39,494 nucleotides of DNA from a virus. Of this stretch, positions 24,163 to 30,647 are shown piece after piece. The stretch is taken from the IMG/VR virus record IMGVR_UViG_3300048996_000037, positions 1 to 39,494 of that record, one strand, 5' to 3'. Within the stretch, counting starts at the first letter, position 1. Each line of letters opens with the position of its first letter. A program made the translations under genes and the position numbers. Under the pieces are notes generated by a model, which worked only from the letters and a program-made list of their open reading frames with translations, was not told the DNA's origin and did no database searches.

Positions 24163-24655
24163 CGCCGGGCTTCACGAAGTTGATCTGCCAGTTCATGTTC
24201 AACGGATTGCCATCCTGGCCGCCATGGTTCAGGTCGACCCGCTCGCCGTAGCGCTTCGGGTCCCACTTGGCCAGCAGCTTGAGGCGCGTCTCGACGCGGA
24301 GCTTGGAGCGGGTGATCCATTCCGAGTTCGGGCGGTCACCTTCCTTGCCGCACACGGTGTCGAATGCCGTCTCGTCGGCGATCTCCAGGCACTCCTCGGC
24401 GATGGCGTCGAAGCCAGCCTCGCGCGCGCCCGCGATGCGTCTCGAAAAGCCCTCGTCGTCAGCCTTCCACCGGTAGACGGTTTGCCAAGATGGCATGCGT
24501 TCGTCCCGGCAGATTTGGCGTAGCGGCTCGCCTTGCGACAGACGCTCACAGATCTCGTCCGCAATCTCTTGCGTGAACGTGCTTGGCCTCCCTGGCGCCT
24601 TGGCCTCAGCCGGCGCCGCAGGCTTGCGGGTCTTCTTGGCTTTGGTTTCGGTCAT
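24152..24655 (-). CDS. terS: Terminase small subunit
   Basis: 167 residues from the ATG at 24655-24653. A basic N-terminus (KAKKTRKPAAPAEAKAPGRPS) leads into an HTH region (TFTQEIADEICERLSQGEPLRQICRDERMPSWQTVYRWKADDEGF), the DNA-recognition domain of Sf6-like small terminases. The C-terminal helices SEWITRSKLRVETRLKLLAKWDPKRYGERVDLNH match the oligomerisation core. It recognises the packaging site and presents DNA to TerL. The terminator 24666-24691 ends only about 10 nt upstream of its start codon, and the Shine-Dalgarno sequence is poor. Confidence 0.9.
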   Translation of the reverse strand: MTETKAKKTRKPAAPAEAKAPGRPSTFTQEIADEICERLSQGEPLRQICRDERMPSWQTVYRWKADDEGFSRRIAGAREAGFDAIAEECLEIADETAFDTVCGKEGDRPNSEWITRSKLRVETRLKLLAKWDPKRYGERVDLNHGGQDGNPLNMNWQINFVKPGDER

Positions 24656-24665
24656 GGTGGCGGAA

Positions 24666-24691
24666 TAAAAAAGCCCGACACGTGGCCGGGC
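24666..24691 (-). terminator. Intrinsic terminator immediately before terS
   Basis: Minus-strand hairpin GCCCGGC-CACGTG-TCGGGC followed by six T residues. Its 3' end is about 10 nt from the terS ATG. Any late transcript must pass it, which is the arrangement used by lambdoid late leaders controlled by antitermination. Confidence 0.82.
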
Positions 24692-24695
24692 GAAG

Positions 24696-24843
24696 CTCCC
24701 TTGCGGGAGTGGAGACGTTAGGAGTGGTGAGACGCAACGCTTTGGGCGCCACTTGGGCGCGGGGAGGTTGGTCGTGCGTTCACCACACGGAAGCCTCAGC
24801 GCGGGGCCTGGCTTTCGTGTGGTGCCCGGGTATTTCACCGGGC
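24696..24843. repeat. Cluster of inverted repeats in the terS leader
   Basis: No convincing ORF is present in 24692-24851. Three hairpins can be drawn: CTCCC-TTGC-GGGAG (24696-24709); a 15-bp inverted repeat CACCACACGGAAGCC (24781-24795) with GGCTTTCGTGTGGTG (24810-24824), one wobble pair, 14-nt loop; and CCCGG / CCGGG around 24825-24842. The middle element is related in sequence to the longer inverted repeat at 32919-32998. Possible roles: packaging site, antiterminator loading site or RNA structure. None is proven. Confidence 0.6.
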
Positions 24844-24851
24844 AGGCGGGA

Positions 24852-25262
24852 TTACTCGACTATCAGCCAGTCCTCGGCCATCACGTCACCGATCGACGGA
24901 ACCCAGGTGGAAATGCTGCCATCCGCGCCCTTGATGTCGATGTGCGGGCGGTAGGTGATTGGCGTGCCCTCGGGGTAGATGCCGAGCAGTGGCGCGCGGT
25001 TGACGGTGAACTGGCTGCCGGGCACGAGGAACACGAACATGCCTTTGCCGTTCCAGCCTGTGCGTGCGACCTTGGCGCCACCCTTGAGTGCGACGAGGGC
25101 ATCACCGAACGTCAGGCCGGTGAAGGCGGGCGCGTCTGCCAGCGGCGAATGGTCGGGCAACGGCGCGGTGCCGGTGAAGCTCGAACCGTCGGCGTATGTT
25201 TTCGTTTCCACCTTGAAGCTTGGCAGCGGGCCGCCTGCGTCGCCGAAATAACCTGGTTGCAT
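24852..25262 (-). CDS. DUF2829/Tad2-like protein, candidate anti-Thoeris factor
   Basis: 136 residues from the ATG at 25262-25260 with GAAGGAGAGC upstream. Residues 50-136 have the signature of DUF2829: LTFGDALVALKGGAKVARTGWNGKGMFVFLV, then NRAPLLGIYPEGTPITYRPHIDIKGADGSISTWVPS and the closing MAEDWLIVE. DUF2829 defines the Tad2 family, whose tested members bind and sequester the signalling nucleotide of Thoeris defence. The first 49 residues are an added Gly/Pro/Ser-rich segment. The gene sits alone between two terminators and between the early and late operons. Family assignment is firm; the anti-defence role is inferred. Confidence 0.8.
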   Translation of the reverse strand: MQPGYFGDAGGPLPSFKVETKTYADGSSFTGTAPLPDHSPLADAPAFTGLTFGDALVALKGGAKVARTGWNGKGMFVFLVPGSQFTVNRAPLLGIYPEGTPITYRPHIDIKGADGSISTWVPSIGDVMAEDWLIVE

Positions 25263-25292
25263 GTGCTCTCCTTCGTTATGTGCCCAGAACGC

Positions 25293-25320
25293 AAAAAGCC
25301 CGCGACCTTTCGGGGCGGGC
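25293..25320 (-). terminator. Intrinsic terminator upstream of the DUF2829 gene
   Basis: Minus-strand GCCCGC / GCGGGC stem with an 11-nt loop followed by five T residues. It would end leftward early transcription coming from Cro/PR about 30 bp before the DUF2829 gene. Confidence 0.82.
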
Positions 25321-25402
25321 TCGGGTACTCCAGGGCTATGTGCCAAGTGAGTAAAATGTTAATTGTTTCCAAGACGCAGTGTTGACATCTAGCACGGATA
25401 TC

Positions 25403-25807
25403 CTAATGGAAATATCGTCTCGTGGCAACATTTTTCAGCATCTTTACCGACAAAATCGCCTCGGCAGCAACAAGAGTATCGGCCAGCGATTTATCCGGGT
25501 AAATCCACGCTGTAGCCAGCCCAAACGCCTTACGAATCGCCCAGCGATAGTGGATCGGCAACTCATCGATCATGACGTCGACCGCTTCCCCGCACGCCAT
25601 GAATTCCTTGACGTCTTGAGGGTTCGCGAGACCGTGCGAATGCTGCTCGTCGGCCAGGCTCATCCAGCGCGCCCAAGTCTTCATCACGGCGCTGTAGGGG
25701 GTGTCGGCCTTTGGGGCCTTTTCGGTTTGATTGGCTGCGGTCTCGTTCATGGGGCTTCCTTCAGTTGTCTCGTTCTTCTCGCGGCGCTCGATCATCTGCT
25801 GCGTCAT
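25403..25807 (-). CDS. Early protein of unknown function near the late region
   Basis: 134 residues, ATGA overlap with the gene before. The N-terminal 35 residues are polar and probably disordered; the remainder is helical (YSAVMKTWARWMSLADEQH, KEFMACGEAVDVMIDELPIHYRWAIRKAFGLATAWIYPD). The last part (a VD..I..LP...RWAI pattern) resembles small helical proteins that close the PR operon in some beta-proteobacterial phages. As the last gene before the late region it is the best positional candidate for a Q-like antiterminator, but no sequence signature supports that. Confidence 0.6.
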   Translation of the reverse strand: MTQQMIERREKNETTEGSPMNETAANQTEKAPKADTPYSAVMKTWARWMSLADEQHSHGLANPQDVKEFMACGEAVDVMIDELPIHYRWAIRKAFGLATAWIYPDKSLADTLVAAEAILSVKMLKNVATRRYFH

Positions 25808-26328
25808 GGGTGTTCTCCAGCCGTCTCAAGCAGAAACGTGACCATTTCGCCGTTACCCCAGCGTGTCATTGAGTCAACATCTGCCTCGGACATTTTGAAT
25901 GGGCCGGCTGCCGCAGCTGCCAGATTGCGTTTGCTCTTGAGCCTATATCGCATGTCTTCGTACCTGCTGACTGCGCTTTGACGAGTGCTTCGCGGAAGCA
26001 GAATCGATGGGCCCAAATCAATTGGAGGCCAAGGCACCACAGGTTTCGGTCCTCGAAAGAAAGAATTGGAGCGCTCCCAGTCGATGAGCTTCTGCTTTTG
26101 TACCTCCCATTTCTCAAACTTGGCAGCGCGTGCCTTATCCCACTTTTCCCACGCCTGCTTTCGCAATTCGTCAATCTTCGCCTCTTGATCTGCGTGCTCT
26201 GCGTCCTTCGCTCGCGCAATCTTCATTAGGCGAGGCCAAGCTTTTTCGAGGTCGCTCAAGCCACGGCTGTAGGCGGCAAGGGCAAATTCAGGCTTGACGT
26301 CGACCGCGATTATGTAGTGGTGCGTCAT
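25804..26328 (-). CDS. Hypothetical early protein with coiled-coil middle
   Basis: 174 residues from the ATG at 26328-26326, chosen because it overlaps the upstream stop by 4 bp; an upstream GTG at 26352 would extend it. The middle is a charged helix (KIARAKDAEHADQEAKIDELRKQAWEKWDKARAAKFEKWEVQKQKLIDWERS). Base composition is clearly lower in GC than that of its neighbours, suggesting later acquisition. Family not recognised. Confidence 0.65.
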   Translation of the reverse strand: MTHHYIIAVDVKPEFALAAYSRGLSDLEKAWPRLMKIARAKDAEHADQEAKIDELRKQAWEKWDKARAAKFEKWEVQKQKLIDWERSNSFFRGPKPVVPWPPIDLGPSILLPRSTRQSAVSRYEDMRYRLKSKRNLAAAAAGPFKMSEADVDSMTRWGNGEMVTFLLETAGEHP

Positions 26329-26651
26329 GGCGCCCCCCCAAACATTGCCCACAGCAGCGGGTCACGCGGCGGGATCGGCACCGGGGGCAGGGCGTCGCAC
26401 CGGGACCAGATGCGGCCAGGGATGCCGTGCACGGTTACGTGGTGCTCGCGCACGCTGGCGACCTTGCCGGACTTCTCCAGGCTGATCAGCGCGCGGTAGA
26501 CTGCCTGCGGATCTTCTTCCACGATGGCGACGACCTGCTTTGTCGTGCGGCTGACGGCTTTTAGGGCGTCGAGCACCCCCGCGCGCAGGGCTGCAGCGCG
26601 CTCCTCAGGTGCGCCGCGCGGGGTGGCGCGGGGCTTTCTTGTGGCTGCCAT
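26325..26651 (-). CDS. Winged-helix-like DNA-binding protein
   Basis: 108 residues. After a basic Pro/Arg-rich tail, residues about 25-85 look like a winged helix: GVLDALKAVSRTTKQVVAIV, EDPQAVYRALISLEKSGKVASVREH, HGIPGRIWS (wing). Small wHTH proteins of this shape are frequent in phage early operons. Target unknown. Overlaps: TAATG with ninG stop, ATGA with the next gene. Confidence 0.65.
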   Translation of the reverse strand: MAATRKPRATPRGAPEERAAALRAGVLDALKAVSRTTKQVVAIVEEDPQAVYRALISLEKSGKVASVREHHVTVHGIPGRIWSRCDALPPVPIPPRDPLLWAMFGGAP

Positions 26652-27244
26652 TACGCGGTCTCCTTCATTCGTTTGAGCTGGGCGCGGAAGTCCGCTTTCA
26701 GTGCCAGCAGTTCGGGGATCGTCCAGCCGCCTCCGGATTGGTCAGACTCGAGCGCCTCTACGAACGCCAGACCGAAGCGCGCGATCAGGCCGATGCGGTA
26801 GTCGGCTGCGTTGCCGGCGCGGTAGCGGTTGCACTTCTTGCACTGACCATGGGCGTTGCGCAGGTCGAAGCGCAGGTGCGACGCGCTGCCGCGGCTCCTG
26901 TAATGGCCGCAGTCGTAGCCGCCGCCGGGCTGGTCGGCGAGCGTCGAGAGCTGCGTAGGGCAGCTGATGCACACCTCATTGCGGTCGCGGTAGCGCACCA
27001 GGGCGTTGAACGCCACCTGTGTGTCGGCGATGTGCTGGCCGCGCGTCTTGACCTTCTGCTTGCGCTCGCGGGTCTGCTTGGCGTCCAGGCGCTTGCGTTC
27101 GGCGACGGCGTGTGCGGCCGCGCATTCCGGGCCGCAGGCCTTCGCCCAGGTCGAGCGCGGGACGAACTTCTCGCGGCAGATCGTGCATTTCTTCGGGCGC
27201 GCGGGCTTGAGAGTGCCAGTGCGGGAGATGGGGGAGCGGATCAT
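26651..27244 (-). CDS. ninG: NinG/Rap recombination protein
   Basis: 197 residues from the ATG at 27244-27242 (the frame continues upstream, but this Met has a 4-bp overlap with the methyltransferase-like gene). The N-terminal zinc-binding segment CTICREKFVPRSTWAKACGPEC, a basic helix (RKRLDAKQTRERKQKVKTRGQ) and the central motif DCGHYRSRGSASHLRFDLRNAHGQCKKCNRYRAGN are those of the NinG/Rap family. Lambda Rap is a structure-specific endonuclease that cuts recombination intermediates. With NinB, RecT and YqaJ it completes a phage recombination set. Confidence 0.93.
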   Translation of the reverse strand: MIRSPISRTGTLKPARPKKCTICREKFVPRSTWAKACGPECAAAHAVAERKRLDAKQTRERKQKVKTRGQHIADTQVAFNALVRYRDRNEVCISCPTQLSTLADQPGGGYDCGHYRSRGSASHLRFDLRNAHGQCKKCNRYRAGNAADYRIGLIARFGLAFVEALESDQSGGGWTIPELLALKADFRAQLKRMKETA

Positions 27245-27903
27245 GCAGCCTCCAGCAGCCGCGCCATGACGTCGCCACCCCACTGCGCGGCGAAGGCTTC
27301 GGCGATCGCCGGGTCGGTGCGGCTGCGCTCCCGCTCCCGATTCGGGCCGGGCGGCATCATGTGGCAGGCCGCGGTGATCGTCTCGAAGTCGGTCTTCTTG
27401 TGCGTCGGGACCAGCGGCTGGACACCCTTAAGCCACAGCGCCGCGGCCTTCGTGAATGGCGAACCGAACATCCAAGGTTGTACTGCCTGGTCATAGCGGC
27501 CGATATGCTGCATCGCAAGCCCGTGCGGCATCGAGTTCTCAAGGACGATCTTCGGGATGTCGCAGTTCTTGAGTGCATTGAAGAATTCGACGCCGGCCAG
27601 AAAGTCGTCCATCCGGTTCGGGAAATCCGGATGCCGGCGGCGCTCGGCCGCGGGTAGGTGCGTATCCTCCGGGTGGTACATCCAGCGGATGCCGGCCAGA
27701 TTGTTGAACGTGCAGTACGGGTGCGCGATCATCATGTCGAAGCTCTCGGCGCCAGACTTGATCACTTCCAGCAGGTCGCCTTGAATGTGCCACCCGTGCG
27801 GCGCTTCGGTGGCGCGCAGATCGCAGGACACCGCGGTGTGACCCAGGCGGGCGAACGCGTCACGCACGCGACCAGAGTATTCGCAGCCAATCAGGATTTT
27901 CAT
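27241..27903 (-). CDS. Phage C5-cytosine-methyltransferase-like protein
   Basis: 220 residues. MKILIGCEYSGRVRDAFARLGHTAVSCDL corresponds to the SAM-binding motif I region of C5 DNA methyltransferases. DMMIAHPYCTFNNLAGIRW is in the place of the catalytic P-P-C motif, with Tyr replacing the second Pro, and KIVLENSMPHG stands for the E-N-V motif. No target-recognition domain follows. Small proteins of this kind are common in phage early regions, annotated as DNA cytosine methyltransferase. It may modify phage DNA against restriction or act on another base substrate; activity is inferred. Confidence 0.75.
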   Translation of the reverse strand: MKILIGCEYSGRVRDAFARLGHTAVSCDLRATEAPHGWHIQGDLLEVIKSGAESFDMMIAHPYCTFNNLAGIRWMYHPEDTHLPAAERRRHPDFPNRMDDFLAGVEFFNALKNCDIPKIVLENSMPHGLAMQHIGRYDQAVQPWMFGSPFTKAAALWLKGVQPLVPTHKKTDFETITAACHMMPPGPNRERERSRTDPAIAEAFAAQWGGDVMARLLEAA

Positions 27904-28103
27904 GCTCGGTTCCTTCGTTGATTCGTTGGTTCAGCCTTCCGGCGCAAGAACAGCACGCAAGGCGCCTGGTCGTGCCGCACGAACTGCTCTGGCTGGCCGT
28001 CGTTGTCGAAGCCGGTGCAGCGGCCCATGCCGGCGGCTGCCTGCTGGTCGTAGCCGGCGGTGGTGAAGCGCGAGCACATGGCGCAGGGGTCGCGCGGTTT
28101 CAT
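27900..28103 (-). CDS. Small Cys-containing early protein
   Basis: 67 residues from the ATG at 28103-28101 with GGGGAGGTCGACC upstream. Contains CAMC (residues 7-10), a third Cys in GRCTGF and a fourth in APCVLF, so one zinc ion could be bound. The tail is basic (RRKAEPTNQRRNRA). No family recognised; overlaps both neighbours by 4 bp. Confidence 0.62.
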   Translation of the reverse strand: MKPRDPCAMCSRFTTAGYDQQAAAGMGRCTGFDNDGQPEQFVRHDQAPCVLFLRRKAEPTNQRRNRA

Positions 28104-28273
28104 GGTCGACCTCCCCACTGGAATGCTCGACCTCCCCACTGGATGCGCAACGGCCCAGCCTCGAAAATCCACGACGGTGGGCGTCGGCCGATATGAGAGA
28201 CCAGCGTGCTAAACCGCATGCCGAGGAATTCGCGGTAGCGATAGGTGTGCTGCGGAGGGGTCGTCCAGCTCAT
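28100..28273 (-). CDS. 57-residue early protein
   Basis: ATG at 28273-28271, stop overlapping the next ATG by 4 bp. MSWTTPPQHTYRYREFLGMRF, ending in IQWGGRAFQWGGRP, where the QWGGR repeat comes from a 21-bp tandem duplication in the DNA. Function unknown. Good operon coupling. Confidence 0.58.
   Translation of the reverse strand: MSWTTPPQHTYRYREFLGMRFSTLVSHIGRRPPSWIFEAGPLRIQWGGRAFQWGGRP
28106..28143. repeat. Tandem 21-bp duplication carrying a Shine-Dalgarno sequence
   Basis: TCGACCTCCCCACTGGA occurs at 28106-28122 and 28127-28143 (17 identical bases, 21-bp period). On the minus strand each copy contains GGGGAGG; the second copy is the ribosome binding site of the gene starting at 28103. 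Confidence 0.85.
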
Positions 28274-28437
28274 TGGAAGCCTCCCCGCGTGCTCGCCATC
28301 TCGCGCGCCAGGCTGCGGACCACGATCAGGTCGAGCTGGATGCGCAGCTCGGCGGCGCGTTGCGCGTGGGCGGCCATGAGCGTGATTTCCTGGGGCGTTG
28401 GGCGCGGCGTGGCGCGGGCGTCTTGGTGGTTGTTCAT
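28270..28437 (-). CDS. 55-residue early protein
   Basis: From the ATG at 28437-28435 to the TGA at 28272-28270, with ATGA overlaps at both ends. The product has a polar start (MNNHQDARATPRPTPQ) and a helix (EITLMAAHAQRAAELRIQLDLIVVRSLAREM). No known family. Short enough to be skipped by gene callers. Confidence 0.6.
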   Translation of the reverse strand: MNNHQDARATPRPTPQEITLMAAHAQRAAELRIQLDLIVVRSLAREMASTRGGFQ

Positions 28438-29135
28438 GCTCCAGCTCCCATGGCTTCCTGCGCAAACTTGATCTGGATCGGCATCAGCGTCTTGTCGCCG
28501 CGCGCCAGGCGCTCGAGGATCGCTTTGGCCCAGCGCTTCGGATCACGCCCGTCGATCGGCGTGCTGATGACGGTGGTCGCCTTCAGCTTGCGCAGCATCT
28601 GCGCCGCTTCTTCGCGGGATGGCACCGACTTGCCGGGTGCGGCGAGGGCCAGCATCGGCTGCGGGATCTCGGGCCATTCGCCCTTTTCGAGCTGCTCGGC
28701 GAGCGCCGCTTCCCAGCGCGGCTTGATCTGGCTGTACGTCTGGCTGCCCAAGTCGAACGAGAGCGGCATGGCGGCCCAGTAGATGGCCGGGTGGGACCAT
28801 TTGCCGTACTCGCCGGCGGTGCGCGCCTGAGTGCCGGCAATCGCCTCGTAGTAGGCCTTCATCGCGTCGATCGGCGCGCGGCACAGCTTCTTGAACTCGG
28901 GCAGCGTTGGCGGCCAGTCGCGCGTTTCCAGCGCCTTGAGGCCGCGTGCGATCTCCAGCGGCAGGTAGCCGGCCAGTTCCTGCGCCCAGTGCTCGACCAG
29001 CTCGTCGGTCGTGGTGGCGCCCCACTGGTCGGTGAACTTCTTGCCGTAGCTCAGCAGCATCTTGTGCAGCAGCTTTTCGACCCAGCTAGCGGGAAGGGGC
29101 GTCGTTGAGGTCGATGATGCGGTGGTCAGGTTCAT
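28434..29135 (-). CDS. Replication protein P-like helicase loader
   Basis: 233 residues from the ATG at 29135-29133. The stretch SWVEKLLHKMLLSYGKKFTDQWGATTTDELVEHWAQELAGYLPLEIARGLKALETRDWPPTLPEFKKLCR (about 17-86) is characteristic of lambda P-type phage replication proteins. Such proteins bring host DnaB helicase to the initiator complex at the origin. It directly follows the O-like gene and overlaps its end by 50 bp, the classical O-P arrangement. Confidence 0.85.
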   Translation of the reverse strand: MNLTTASSTSTTPLPASWVEKLLHKMLLSYGKKFTDQWGATTTDELVEHWAQELAGYLPLEIARGLKALETRDWPPTLPEFKKLCRAPIDAMKAYYEAIAGTQARTAGEYGKWSHPAIYWAAMPLSFDLGSQTYSQIKPRWEAALAEQLEKGEWPEIPQPMLALAAPGKSVPSREEAAQMLRKLKATTVISTPIDGRDPKRWAKAILERLARGDKTLMPIQIKFAQEAMGAGA

Positions 29136-29934
29136 GGCTTCGGTTCTTTCCGGTAAGGCTGTCGGCCCAGGCTTTGGCTTTGTCGTTCGAGGTCTGGTAG
29201 GGCGGCGCAGGCCCGGCACGCTGATCCTTGAGCACCCATTCGGCCTCGAACCCAGCCCAGCCCCTGGTGCAGCAGATCGACAGCACGCCATCCAGCGACA
29301 GGCCGGCCTTGCCAGCTTCGGCAATCAAGGTCTTCAGGACGGTCGAGGTAACGGCAGCGCGCTTGGCCTTGCGGAGGGTGAGCCAGTCGGCAGCGGTTTG
29401 AGGGGTGACGCCTTGAGCGAGCAGGGCGGGAAGAGGGTCGAACGTCGGCGCAGCCGGCGGCTTTGTTTTTGACTTTGCCTTTGGTTCTTCTCTTTTCTCT
29501 TCTTCTCTACTCTTCTCTTCTCTAGGCGTGACTTGGTGTGACGCGGCGTGACATTGCTCGGATTGGCTTTCCGTGGCTTCGCGTTCGCGCTGTTGGCGTT
29601 TGCGTTCGGCAGCGGTGTTGTCTTCGCGTTCGCGCTTCGGTTGGCGAGCATCCCAGCGCGCAACACGACCATCGGCGAGCAGGCCGCGACCTTCCATGGC
29701 GCTCAGGATGCGTGCGGTGGTGCCATCTTCGGCGCCTAGGAGGAAGTCGGTTGTCTCGTGGTCGATCTCGTCGACCTGGCCGCGCTCCTGATTAGCGCTT
29801 GCCAGCTCCAGCACCAGGGCCCACACGGCAATCACGTCCCCCACGCGCGCGCCGGCCTTCTTGGCCACGAGGCCGAACTTGGGGTCGTTCACGCTGCCGT
29901 GGTGCCAGCGGAACCAGTCGATACCGTTGGCCAC
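29086..29934 (-). CDS. O-like replication initiator
   Basis: 282 residues from GTG 29934, preceded by GAAGGAG. The N-terminal domain (residues 1-105: WFRWHHGSVNDPKFGLVAKKAGARVGDVIAVWALVLELAS ... LLADGRVARWDARQPKRE) is a DnaD/winged-helix type domain found in phage initiators. A charged linker rich in Arg and Glu (PREEKSREEEKREEPKAK) follows, then a helical C-terminal domain that should contact the P-like protein. The DNA that encodes the linker contains iterons and a polypyrimidine tract, as in lambda O. Confidence 0.82.
   Translation of the reverse strand: MANGIDWFRWHHGSVNDPKFGLVAKKAGARVGDVIAVWALVLELASANQERGQVDEIDHETTDFLLGAEDGTTARILSAMEGRGLLADGRVARWDARQPKREREDNTAAERKRQQREREATESQSEQCHAASHQVTPREEKSREEEKREEPKAKSKTKPPAAPTFDPLPALLAQGVTPQTAADWLTLRKAKRAAVTSTVLKTLIAEAGKAGLSLDGVLSICCTRGWAGFEAEWVLKDQRAGPAPPYQTSNDKAKAWADSLTGKNRSHEPDHRIIDLNDAPSR
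29485..29554. other. Putative phage replication origin inside the O-like gene
   Basis: Three tandem 10-bp units GGCGTGACTT, GGTGTGACGC, GGCGTGACAT (29525-29554; consensus GGYGTGAC) lie next to a 39-nt polypyrimidine tract (29485-29523, one purine). Lambda ori has the same order: iterons for O followed by a strand-asymmetric, easily melted stretch. The assignment is by analogy. Confidence 0.62.
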
Positions 29935-29935
29935 G

Positions 29936-30073
29936 TCAGTGCTCCTTCTCGAGCACGAGCTGCGTCAACGCGACAGGTGCGGCCGACGCAAGGTCAGCGC
30001 GGCCAGGTGCGGCAGAATTGATGATGGAAAAGTGCAGGCTCCACGAACGGAGCGCAATGAAAAGCGCGGTCAT
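29936..30073 (-). CDS. 45-residue early protein
   Basis: ATG at 30073-30071 overlaps the previous stop by 4 bp; its TGA ends 1 bp before the initiator GTG. The product has a moderately hydrophobic start (MTALFIALRSWSLHFSIINS) followed by an Ala-rich part and ends LVLEKEH; the end of its coding DNA provides the ribosome binding site for the initiator. Function unknown; translational coupling may be its main effect. Confidence 0.5.
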   Translation of the reverse strand: MTALFIALRSWSLHFSIINSAAPGRADLASAAPVALTQLVLEKEH

Positions 30074-30252
30074 GGCTGACCCGCCTTCGCGTTGTCGATG
30101 ACGCGGCGCAGTTCCCGGCGCGCGTGGCGCTCGGCCTCCTGCTTGAGCGGATCGCCGCGGTTGACGATCGCATCCTTGTCGACGAGGCGCCAGATGCGGG
30201 CGGCCACTTCGATTTTGCTGCTCTCCTGCTTTTTGGGTCGTGGGGTAGTCAT
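30070..30252 (-). CDS. 60-residue basic early protein
   Basis: From the ATG at 30252-30250. Basic and helical (PRPKKQESSKIEVAARIWRLV, QEAERHARRELRRVIDNAK). Could bind nucleic acid. No family recognised. Linked to the next gene by a 4-bp overlap. Confidence 0.6.
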   Translation of the reverse strand: MTTPRPKKQESSKIEVAARIWRLVDKDAIVNRGDPLKQEAERHARRELRRVIDNAKAGQP

Positions 30253-30294
30253 GGTGCTCTCGGTTTGATCGGGTTGATGTCCCACTGACCGGCC

Positions 30295-30537
30295 TCAAAG
30301 ACGCATCCGCAGTTGCGGGCGTGCTGCGCGACCGGGCAGCAACATGGCCACGTTCTGGCCATAACTCGGCCGTTCCACTTGCTGTTTTCGGCGCGTATCA
30401 TTCCGGTCAGCAAGCCAGCCCTTCGCCAGGTTGCGCAGCAAGGTGCTGTGCTTGACGTCGGCTGCGGCGCATTCCTGCTGCAGGGCGATGAACTCGTCTG
30501 CGTTGAACAGGGTTTTTACTTCGATGTTTCGTGGCAT
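30295..30537 (-). CDS. Ribbon-helix-helix-like regulator
   Basis: 80 residues with CCAGGAG before the ATG. Residues 1-47 fit a ribbon-helix-helix fold: strand NIEVKTLFN, helix ADEFIALQQECAAA, turn, helix KHSTLLRNLAKGWLADRND. Such Arc/CopG-like proteins often repress phage early promoters. It is the first gene after cro and its terminator, comparable to the position of CII-type regulators. Target unknown. Confidence 0.65.
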   Translation of the reverse strand: MPRNIEVKTLFNADEFIALQQECAAADVKHSTLLRNLAKGWLADRNDTRRKQQVERPSYGQNVAMLLPGRAARPQLRMRL

Positions 30538-30622
30538 GGCGTTACTCCTGGGGTGGTTCGGGTGGGGCGCTTCGATACTTCGGTGATGCTGGTAAATGGA
30601 CTGCTGGCAACTTTTTGGGCAT

Positions 30623-30647
30623 GGAAAAAGCCGCCGGATCAGGGTGG
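30623..30647 (-). terminator. Terminator overlapping the end of cro
   Basis: Minus-strand AGCCACC-CTGATCC-GGCGGCT, then TTTTT. The stop codon of cro (30641-30639) lies in the loop. It would attenuate PR transcription right after cro, like lambda tR1. Confidence 0.7.

Noticed and set aside
26609-27496. 295-codon plus-strand frame
   Set aside because: Antisense to ninG and the methyltransferase-like gene, both of which have clear family signatures.
28106-28143. CRISPR-like repeat
   Set aside because: Only two copies, 21-bp period with a 4-bp gap; a simple tandem duplication. No CRISPR array, transposase or insertion-sequence ends were seen anywhere in the window.
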